This document shows positions 1 to 5,047 of a DNA stretch of 5,047 nt, in pieces. Made by a program: the position numbers and the translations under genes. Location: NCBI GenBank assembly GCA_947175455.1, contig CAMWMW010000174.1, forward strand, positions 1-5,047, read 5' to 3'. The first letter of the stretch is position 1. Every line of letters begins with the position of its first letter. The DNA is from an uncultured Porphyromonadaceae bacterium. Its GTDB lineage: Bacteria; Bacteroidota; Bacteroidia; Bacteroidales; Muribaculaceae. The notes under the pieces were generated by a model, which was not told the DNA's origin, did no database searches, and was given only the letters and a program-made list of their open reading frames with translations.

Positions 1-339
1 AGCAGGCTGCGACAGGAGAGAGCGGATTTCTCCCAGAATCTGTTCATTCTTGTGGAGCGTTACCGCAATCAGATGCGGCAGCTTGAAATCAGCCGACGCG
101 CTGATGAAATCGCTGCACGCCGATATGCCGCGAATGTCGAGACTTTCATGATCGGCAGAATCTCCACCCTTGACCTCAATGATTCACGCGTAAGCAAAGA
201 CGAGGCGCGGCAGGAATATATCAACGAACTGTACCTGTTCTGGAATTATTACTATCAGATCCGCAGTCTCACCCTGTGGGACTTCTCCACACGGTCGGGC
301 ATTGACGCTGATTTCGAACGCGACATCCGCAACAGATAA
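1..339 (+). CDS. TolC-family outer-membrane efflux protein, C-terminal 112 residues (5' end outside the window)
   Basis: This is the end of a TolC-like channel protein, the outer-membrane exit duct of a tripartite efflux or secretion system. The frame is open from base 1 to the TAA at 337-339, so the gene begins to the left; a GTG at 52 is an internal codon, not a start. The visible part is a long, charged, mostly helical stretch (residues 1-50), then a turn with F-M-I-G-R-I-S and L-D-L-N-D-S-R (about 49-63), then a helix rich in Tyr and Trp (about 70-95). That pattern is typical of the last coiled-coil helix pair of Bacteroidota TolC proteins, where the motif usually reads G-x-I-S-x-L-D-L-N-D. 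The two-component genes begin 49 bases downstream on the same strand. In this phylum such a trio usually follows an adaptor plus ABC (MacB/FtsX-type) or RND pump genes, which would lie outside the window. The family call is firm; the substrate is unknown. Confidence 0.85.
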   Translation, partial: SRLRQERADFSQNLFILVERYRNQMRQLEISRRADEIAARRYAANVETFMIGRISTLDLNDSRVSKDEARQEYINELYLFWNYYYQIRSLTLWDFSTRSGIDADFERDIRNR

Positions 340-353
340 CCGCCGTAAGCCTG

Positions 354-384
354 TTGTGTTATCCCGAAAAAAATACTAATTTCG
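354..384 (+). promoter_or_regulatory. Possible Bacteroidota-type promoter for the regulator-kinase pair
   Basis: The 49-base gap after the TolC gene contains TTG at 354-356 and TAATTTCG at 377-384, separated by 20 bases. The second element matches the Bacteroidota -7 consensus TAnnTTTG at all but one defined position, and the spacing fits the 19-21 bases known for the -33/-7 pair. Transcription would then begin around 387-391, at or almost at the ATG at 389. An A-rich run (367-373) lies between the boxes. The match is short and could be chance; the regulator may simply be read through from the TolC gene. Confidence 0.3.
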
Positions 385-388
385 CATT

Positions 389-1738
389 ATGATCTTAATT
401 GTTGACGATGACAAGGCAATAAGGCAGTCTCTTGCCCTTGTCCTGAAGCGCAAGGGTTACGAGACCGCGCTCGCCGGTAATCCGGACGAGGCTCTCGCGC
501 TGCTGCGTAATCATAAATTCCGCCTTGTGATCATGGATATGAACTATTCCCTTTCCACCACCGGCGAAGAGGGAATACATCTCCTGCGCAAGACAAAAAT
601 ATTCCAGCCTGACACACCCGTGATTCTTATAACCGCCTGGGGCAGCATCGAGCTTGCCGTGGAAGGGATGAGATTCGGAGCCTTTGACTTCATAACAAAA
701 CCTTGGAGCAACCACCTTCTTCTGCAGAGAATAGAGACGGCGCTGAGCCTGTCTGCCCCTGCTGCGGATTCTGACCGGAATCCGGCGGATTTCGACAGGT
801 GCGGTTTTATCGGCGAAAACCCCAAGGTCAGAGAGCTGCTGAAGACTGTGGAAAGGATAGCCCCTACCGATGCGCCGGTGCTTGTGCTTGGCGAGAACGG
901 CACCGGCAAAGAGCTTATCGCCAACGCCATCCACAAAAACAGCCGCCGTAAAAACGCTCCTTTCGTGATGGTGAATCTCGGAGGAATCTCCTCTTCCCTT
1001 TTCGAAAGCGAGATGTTCGGTCATTCAAAGGGTGCATACACAGGCGCTGTCTCCGAACGCAAGGGCAGATTCGAGCTTGCCGACAAGGGAACGATCTTCC
1101 TTGACGAGATAGGCGACCTCAGCCAGGACTGTCAGGTGAAACTGCTGCGCGTGCTGCAGCAGCACACATTCGAACGACTTGGCGAAAGCCGCCCTCGAAA
1201 AACCGACATCCGCGCCATATGCGCCACTAACGCCGACCTGCCGGCAATGGTCAGGGAACACACCTTCCGCGAAGACCTCTTCTACCGTATAAACCTTATC
1301 ACTTTGCGCATCCCCCCTCTCCGTGAGCGTCGCGACGACATCCCTCTCCTGACAAGGAATTTCATGGAATCAGCCTCAAGGTCCCACGGCATCCGCTGCC
1401 CGGAGATTTCTCCGGAGGCACTCGGCTACCTTTCGCGTCTCCCCTATCCGGGTAATGTGAGGCAACTCAGGAACATGGTCGAGAGAGCGGTGCTGATGTG
1501 CGCGGGCGACATATTGGAAAAACGCGATTTCGAGGCAGACGGAAATATCCAGGATGTTTCCGACACCGCCTTGAAAGGAAGTCTTGAGGGCGCTACTCTC
1601 GAAGGCCTTGAGGCAGCGGCTATCACCGAGGCTGTCAGAAAGTATGACGGCAATCTTTCAAGAGTGGCGGCGGCTCTCGGCATAACACGCCAGTCGCTTT
1701 ATCGCAAAATTGAAAAACATGGCATCGACATTTCCTGA
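389..1738 (+). CDS. Sigma-54-dependent response regulator (NtrC family: receiver, AAA+, Fis-type HTH)
   Basis: This is a 449-residue enhancer-binding activator that, when phosphorylated, uses ATP to open promoters held by sigma-54 RNA polymerase. The receiver (1-120) has the acidic cluster D6-D8, phospho-acceptor D50, T82 and K104; a longer loop after D50 (N52 to G62, with T-T-G-E-E-G) is seen in NtrC relatives paired with NtrY-like kinases. The AAA+ domain (about 138-370) shows Walker A G-E-N-G-T-G-K (168-174), the sigma-54 contact loop G-A-Y-T-G-A (215-220), Walker B F-L-D-E (237-240), the R-finger segment F-R-E-D-L-F-Y-R (293-300) and sensor II P-G-N-V-R-Q-L-R (354-361). A Fis-type helix-turn-helix occupies about 404-445. 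The start is fixed: an in-frame TAA sits at 377-379 and the protein begins directly in the first receiver strand. The kinase gene starts 9 bases after the stop. The target genes are unknown; the upstream efflux genes are the natural guess. The Tyr in the contact loop is the only mild departure from GAFTGA. Confidence 0.97.
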   Translation: MILIVDDDKAIRQSLALVLKRKGYETALAGNPDEALALLRNHKFRLVIMDMNYSLSTTGEEGIHLLRKTKIFQPDTPVILITAWGSIELAVEGMRFGAFDFITKPWSNHLLLQRIETALSLSAPAADSDRNPADFDRCGFIGENPKVRELLKTVERIAPTDAPVLVLGENGTGKELIANAIHKNSRRKNAPFVMVNLGGISSSLFESEMFGHSKGAYTGAVSERKGRFELADKGTIFLDEIGDLSQDCQVKLLRVLQQHTFERLGESRPRKTDIRAICATNADLPAMVREHTFREDLFYRINLITLRIPPLRERRDDIPLLTRNFMESASRSHGIRCPEISPEALGYLSRLPYPGNVRQLRNMVERAVLMCAGDILEKRDFEADGNIQDVSDTALKGSLEGATLEGLEAAAITEAVRKYDGNLSRVAAALGITRQSLYRKIEKHGIDIS

Positions 1739-1747
1739 TTCCGGCAT

Positions 1748-3070
1748 ATGAGACCATCCGTTATACTGAATATCCTTCTCCTGCTTTCCGCAGCCTGTGC
1801 CCCGGCAGCGTGCATTATGCTTCCTTCTCCTGCAAGATGGTGGTGCGCGGGAATTGCCGCGATGTCATTCATACTCCTTATGCTGCTTCGCAGAAGCATC
1901 GTAAAGCCGTTGTCGGCGGCACAGCGCGGTCTTGAGCTTCTGCGCGCCCAGGATTTCAACAACCGCCTTATCAAAGTGGGCGAACCGGGCGCCGACCGCA
2001 TCGTGTCTCTATTCAATGACCTTATGACCCGTCTGAAAAACGAGCGGCTGCGGCTCAAGGAACAGGACACGTTCCTCAGGCTTCTTATCGAGGCGTCGCC
2101 GATGGGCATTATTCTGCTTAACCTCGACGGCAGAGTGTCGATGACCAACGGGGCATTCATCAGAATCGCGGAGATCAGTAATGAGGATGGCATAACCGGC
2201 AAAAGACTCGACGAACTTGACTCCCGCATTGTCAGAACGCTGCTCGCCATCCCGCAAGGAGAAAGCCGGGTCATCAGGCAGGACGGTTCACGTCTATACC
2301 ATGGTTATCACCTGCAGTTTATGCAAGAAGGATTTCACCGTCATTTTTATCTTGTGGAGACTCTTACCGATGAACTGAGAACAGCGGAGAAAGAGGCGTA
2401 CGAGAAAGTGATACGCATGATTTCCCATGAGGTCAACAACACCATGGGGAGCGTGCAGACAGTTCTCGAGACCCTTGCCGAAGACACTTCCGGCGACCCC
2501 GACCTGAACGAGACAATTGAAAGTTGCAGGGAAAGGTGTGCGGGCATGTGCGGTTTCATAGATTCTTTCGCGGAGCTTGCCAGAATACCGGACCCTGTAC
2601 TCAGACAAGTCGACATGGATGCGGAAATCACCAGGATGCTGCCTTTCCTGCGACTTATGGCAACCGACAGATGTGTGATTACCTTCAACAATGAAAACCG
2701 CCCTCTCCCGGAAATCGAGAAAGAGCGGATGTATGTCAATGCCGATATGCCCCTTTTGCAGCAGGCTATTGTCAACATCGTGAAAAACGCCGTGGAAAGC
2801 ATCTCTGAAAACGGGGACACCGACGGAGAGATTCATATCGCCACGGAAATTGAAAACGGCTCTGTCACCTTGACAATCCGCAATAACGGCGCAGTAATCC
2901 CCGAAGAAACGGCTTCCCGTCTTTTCAGCCCGTTCTTCTCGACCAAGCGTTCCGGACGCGGGCTGGGACTCACCGTCGTGTCGGAGGTGTTGCGCAGGCA
3001 CGGTTGCTCGTTCTCGCTGCGCACTGGGCAGGATTCACTGACCCGCTTCACTATCCGCTTTCCGCGGTAA
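1748..3070 (+). CDS. NtrY-like membrane sensor histidine kinase (2 TM, HAMP, PAS, HisKA, HATPase)
   Basis: This 440-residue inner-membrane kinase is the presumed partner of the preceding regulator. Two hydrophobic segments (about 5-25 and 31-47) are separated by only about six residues, so there is no periplasmic sensor domain. A HAMP-like linker (about 48-105) leads to a PAS domain (about 107-205), where a cytoplasmic signal could bind. The H-box is M-I-S-H-E-V-N-N with phospho-acceptor H227. The ATP-binding domain has the N-box N-I-V-K-N-A-V-E-S (N347), a G1 box reading N-N-G-A-V-I (379-384), P-F-F-S-T-K, and the G2 box G-R-G-L-G-L (403-408). The G1 box has Asn where most kinases have the adenine-contacting Asp, and lacks the second Gly. 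The segment before the H-box, E-T-L-T-D-E-L-R-T-A-E-K, is typical of NtrY-like kinases of Bacteroidota. No Shine-Dalgarno sequence precedes the ATG, and the 9-base gap implies translation coupled to the regulator. The 3' end overlaps the convergent nhaA by 36 bases. Confidence 0.96.
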   Translation: MRPSVILNILLLLSAACAPAACIMLPSPARWWCAGIAAMSFILLMLLRRSIVKPLSAAQRGLELLRAQDFNNRLIKVGEPGADRIVSLFNDLMTRLKNERLRLKEQDTFLRLLIEASPMGIILLNLDGRVSMTNGAFIRIAEISNEDGITGKRLDELDSRIVRTLLAIPQGESRVIRQDGSRLYHGYHLQFMQEGFHRHFYLVETLTDELRTAEKEAYEKVIRMISHEVNNTMGSVQTVLETLAEDTSGDPDLNETIESCRERCAGMCGFIDSFAELARIPDPVLRQVDMDAEITRMLPFLRLMATDRCVITFNNENRPLPEIEKERMYVNADMPLLQQAIVNIVKNAVESISENGDTDGEIHIATEIENGSVTLTIRNNGAVIPEETASRLFSPFFSTKRSGRGLGLTVVSEVLRRHGCSFSLRTGQDSLTRFTIRFPR

Positions 3071-4396
3071 GGTAAAGTGAAGCGCCGCCCAGCCGAGAAT
3101 GCCTGCAAGAAGCGAGCCAACAAGGATGCCGAGCTTTGAGTCGTTGAGAAGCTGGGAAGTGATTGGGTCTCCGGTGCCGAACGACAATGTGGCTATAAAG
3201 AGCGACACCGTGAAACCGATACCGCCGAGCAAAGAGACTGCGGCAAGACTTCCCCATGTGGAGCCTTCCGGCATAGGTGCCCATTTCAACAATATGCAGA
3301 CTGCCGCAAAAAGGAAAATCCCGAGGAATTTACCCCCTATGAGACTTACTATTATAGCCGGGGCGATGCCATGGAACAACTGACCGATCTCCATGTTGCC
3401 GAAAAAGATTCCGGCATTGGCGAAAGCGAAAAGCGGTACTATGATGTAATTGACCAGCGGATGCAGCGTATCTTCCATATCCTGGAGCGGAGAGATCACC
3501 TTGTCGGAAGACGACTCTATCTCTTTGAGCCAGTTCATCTGCTCTTTGCTCAGAATGGTGCGCGAATTGAGATGTTCGTCATCCTCATGAGCGAAAAACG
3601 ATATGTTCTGCCTGATGGTCTTGATATATTTCATAGGGGCGTAGACAGGTTTCGCGGGAACACAGAATGCCACAAGCACACCGGCTATTGTGGGATGTAT
3701 GCCGGCGTTGAGGAAACAGAACCATACGACCGCTCCTAAAAACACATAGAACATCTTTGACTGGATACCCAACTTGCCACCCACAAACAGCACGAGCATA
3801 CAGGCGGCGGCATACAGCAGCAGCATGTAATCGATATGAGTGCTGTAGAACGCGGCTATGACGATGATGCCGCCTATGTCGTCGACCACAGCCAGGGTGG
3901 TCAGAAACACTTTCAGACCTATGGGCACTCGGTTGCCGAGCATGGCGAGGACTCCCAGGGAGAAGGCAATGTCGGTTGCCATAGGAATTGCTGCGCCGCC
4001 GGCATATGCGGTACCTTTCGACATGAACCAATAGATAAGCACGGGCACTCCCATGCCGCCTATAGCCGCGATGATGGGAAGCAATGCGTTGCGGAACGAC
4101 GAAAGTTCTCCCACAAGCACCTCACGCTTGATCTCCAGACCTACAGAGAAAAAGAAAAGCGCCATCAGCGCATCGTTGATAAACGCCATGATCGACATCG
4201 GTTCGCCATGATGGCTGAAAAGATTGAAATCTCCTACGCGAAGCTCGACCTCGTTAAGCCATATCGATTCATATATCTCGCGTGTGAACGGCAGATTGAC
4301 CACCAGCAGTGCCAGCGCGGTCGCGAATATAAGCACATTGCCGCCGCTGGCATAATTCTTTATTGTCTTTTGTGCAGTAAAAAATACAGAAGCCAT
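3035..4396 (-). CDS. nhaA: Na+/H+ antiporter NhaA
   Basis: NhaA is an electrogenic inner-membrane exchanger that takes up two protons per sodium (or lithium) ion expelled, for pH and salt homeostasis. The 453-residue product has about 12 membrane segments. Family hallmarks are N-D-A-L-M-A-L-F-F-F with D75 and the following G-L-E-I-K-R-E (86-92), the TM4 motif M-A-T-D-I-A-F with D142, the ion-binding pair V-V-D-D-I-G (D172, D173, equivalent to E. coli D163/D164), N-A-G-I-H-P-T-I-A-G with H234 (near E. coli H225), K356 in G-G-K-F-L-G, and G-G-I-G-F-T-V-S (391-398). It is longer than the 388-residue E. coli protein, mainly because of a charged cytoplasmic loop at about 251-311 between TM8 and TM9; this loop is usual in Bacteroidota, as far as I recall. 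The start is the ATG at 4394-4396. It lies 101 bases after bcp on the same strand, so cotranscription is possible but unproven. Its last 11 codons and stop overlap the kinase gene. Confidence 0.97.
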   Translation of the reverse strand: MASVFFTAQKTIKNYASGGNVLIFATALALLVVNLPFTREIYESIWLNEVELRVGDFNLFSHHGEPMSIMAFINDALMALFFFSVGLEIKREVLVGELSSFRNALLPIIAAIGGMGVPVLIYWFMSKGTAYAGGAAIPMATDIAFSLGVLAMLGNRVPIGLKVFLTTLAVVDDIGGIIVIAAFYSTHIDYMLLLYAAACMLVLFVGGKLGIQSKMFYVFLGAVVWFCFLNAGIHPTIAGVLVAFCVPAKPVYAPMKYIKTIRQNISFFAHEDDEHLNSRTILSKEQMNWLKEIESSSDKVISPLQDMEDTLHPLVNYIIVPLFAFANAGIFFGNMEIGQLFHGIAPAIIVSLIGGKFLGIFLFAAVCILLKWAPMPEGSTWGSLAAVSLLGGIGFTVSLFIATLSFGTGDPITSQLLNDSKLGILVGSLLAGILGWAALHFTLPRKADSEAGQ

Positions 4397-4407
4397 TTTG
4401 GGTAATG

Positions 4408-4432
4408 ATTGGTTTGTGTATAATCGGTTTGT
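4408..4432 (-). repeat. Tandem 10-bp direct repeat just upstream of nhaA
   Basis: Read on the minus strand, ACAAACCGAT (4432-4423) is followed by ACAAACCAAT (4417-4408), 9 of 10 bases identical, with a 15-base period. The nearer copy ends 11 bases before the nhaA start codon. Direct repeats at such spacing can be binding sites for an activator or repressor, but no known operator is recognised here and no convincing -7/-33 promoter could be placed with them. Confidence 0.5.
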
Positions 4433-4443
4433 ACATAGTGAAC

Positions 4444-4472
4444 TGAATCCTGAACCTCATGCTCAGGATTCA
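4444..4472. repeat. Perfect 10-bp inverted repeat in the bcp-nhaA gap
   Basis: TGAATCCTGA (4444-4453) and its exact reverse complement TCAGGATTCA (4463-4472) flank a 9-base spacer. In the leftward transcript the hairpin would begin 25 bases after the bcp stop codon. The stem has only four G-C pairs and no run of U follows on either strand, so a standard intrinsic terminator is not supported. It could be an mRNA 3'-end or processing hairpin for bcp, a weak terminator, or an operator for a dimeric protein controlling nhaA. Confidence 0.6.
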
Positions 4473-4497
4473 ACTCGAAACGGGTTATTTCCCCCCT

Positions 4498-4974
4498 TTA
4501 TGCGGGATTGGGATTAAAACGGTTGTCAAGTATGGCGAAAAGCTGTTCGGACGCCTCTTTGGTCTTGACTTTCTCTATGACATCGGTCACAACTCCATTC
4601 TCATCTGTCACGAATGTCGTGCGAACGATACCCATATATTCCCTTCCTGCCATCTTTTTCTTTTGCCACACTCCCGCCGATTCGCAGAGAGCATGCTCCG
4701 TGTCTGCCACAAGAGGGAAACTCAATGCGAACTTGGCTGCAAATTTATTATGGCTCTCCGGAGAATCTTTGCTCACTCCTATGATCTGATATCCCATCTT
4801 CTCGAAAATGGAATAATTATCGCGGAAGTTACAAGCCTCGGCAGTGCATCCGGGCGTGTTGTCTTTAGGGTAGAAATAGATTATAAAACGCTTGCCGGGA
4901 TAATCAGACAGTTTAACTTCTTTACCTTCGGCGTCAACGCCTAATACATCAGGGAATTTGTCACCTATATTCAT
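4498..4974 (-). CDS. bcp: Thioredoxin-dependent thiol peroxidase, Bcp/PrxQ family
   Basis: This cytoplasmic peroxiredoxin reduces hydrogen peroxide and organic hydroperoxides, with thioredoxin restoring the enzyme. The 158-residue length matches the family (E. coli Bcp has 156). The active site is Y-P-K-D-N-T-P-G-C, giving P36, T40 and peroxidatic C43, with resolving C48 five residues later (T-A-E-A-C), the atypical two-Cys arrangement of Bcp/PrxQ. R119 in V-R-T-T-F-V completes the usual catalytic set, and G-V-S-K-D-S-P-E-S-H (66-75) is a typical family block. A third cysteine, C97, lies in A-L-C-E-S-A-G-V-W. The start M-N-I-G-D-K-F-P-D matches family N-termini; the frame stays open upstream to the window edge, but that part is AT-rich and looks non-coding. 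nhaA follows downstream on the same strand. Together the two suggest general stress protection, though a shared function is not implied by the sequence. Confidence 0.96.
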   Translation of the reverse strand: MNIGDKFPDVLGVDAEGKEVKLSDYPGKRFIIYFYPKDNTPGCTAEACNFRDNYSIFEKMGYQIIGVSKDSPESHNKFAAKFALSFPLVADTEHALCESAGVWQKKKMAGREYMGIVRTTFVTDENGVVTDVIEKVKTKEASEQLFAILDNRFNPNPA

Positions 4975-5047
4975 AATAGTGTTTACATTAATAAACTGTT
5001 TAAATTTAATTCGAAATTTTTTATATAGTGAATCTTGTGGCTTCCTT
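4975..5047 (-). promoter_or_regulatory. AT-rich leader/promoter region of bcp with GTTTA/TAAAC inverted repeats
   Basis: The bases between the bcp start and the window edge are much richer in A+T than the genes. On the plus strand GTTTA (4981-4985), TAAAC (4992-4996) and GTTTA (4998-5002) alternate, giving one 16-bp inverted repeat with a 6-base spacer and an overlapping 11-bp one with a single central base. On the minus strand TAAATTTA is one mismatch from the TAnnTTTG -7 consensus, but no well-spaced TTG partner is found, so the promoter itself is not placed. AT-rich sequence before the ATG is the normal ribosome-loading context in Bacteroidota. Confidence 0.35.

Noticed and set aside
340..388. 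Sigma-54 (-24/-12) promoter before the regulator
   Set aside because: No GG/GC pair with the right spacing is present in this gap; the only promoter-like match is of the Bacteroidota housekeeping type.
395..1024. Long open frame on the minus strand opposite the regulator (209 codons)
   Set aside because: It lies wholly antisense to a well-supported regulator gene, and its translation has no recognisable domain and a Cys/His/Arg-rich, shadow-like composition.
2294..3001. Minus-strand open frame opposite the kinase (235 codons)
   Set aside because: It is antisense to the HisKA/HATPase coding region, with no recognisable family and no separate upstream signals.
3836..4405. Plus-strand open frame opposite nhaA (189 codons)
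   Set aside because: It is a mirror frame of the nhaA membrane segments, rich in His, Arg and Gln, with no recognisable fold.
4444..4472. Intrinsic terminator for bcp
   Set aside because: The stem has only four G-C pairs and no U-run follows on either strand, so it is reported as an inverted repeat of unknown role.
4459..4944. Plus-strand open frame opposite bcp (161 codons)
   Set aside because: It is entirely antisense to bcp, whose catalytic motifs are intact; its start lies inside the inverted-repeat spacer with no start signal.
5021..5047. Possible last eight codons of another leftward gene (K-E-A-T-R-F-T-I then TAA)
   Set aside because: The switch to AT-rich sequence after 5021 fits a gene end, but eight codons in one of three open frames cannot be told from chance.

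Overview
The window looks like chromosomal DNA from a gut-type Bacteroidota, most likely order Bacteroidales and perhaps Muribaculaceae. This is inferred from the Bacteroidota-style TolC C-terminus, the gene order TolC, sigma-54 activator, NtrY-like kinase, the lack of Shine-Dalgarno sequences before the starts, and an NhaA with the long TM8-TM9 loop. It was not tested by a search. Base composition is moderate, and nothing in the window looks like a mobile element, CRISPR array, rRNA or tRNA.

Left half (1-3070, rightward): the 3' end of a TolC-family outer-membrane efflux gene, a complete NtrC-type sigma-54-dependent response regulator, and, 9 bases later, a membrane-bound NtrY-like histidine kinase. 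Regulator and kinase almost certainly form a cognate pair translated from one mRNA. Their position directly after the TolC gene suggests that they control, or respond to, the export system whose other genes should lie to the left of the window. The kinase has almost no periplasmic part, so it probably senses through its membrane segments, HAMP or cytoplasmic PAS domain.

Right half (3035-4974, leftward): bcp, a thiol peroxidase of the Bcp/PrxQ family, followed after 101 bases by nhaA, a Na+/H+ antiporter. The bcp-nhaA gap holds a perfect 10-bp inverted repeat and a 10-bp tandem direct repeat just before nhaA. The two halves meet tail to tail: the kinase and nhaA coding regions overlap by 36 bases in exact codon register, leaving no room for a terminator between them. 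The last 73 bases, upstream of bcp, are AT-rich and hold short GTTTA/TAAAC inverted repeats.

I found no clearly new biological system. The most unusual items are the codon-registered convergent overlap, the possibly leaderless start of the regulator, the altered ATP-binding G1 motif in the kinase, and the repeats flanking bcp and nhaA.
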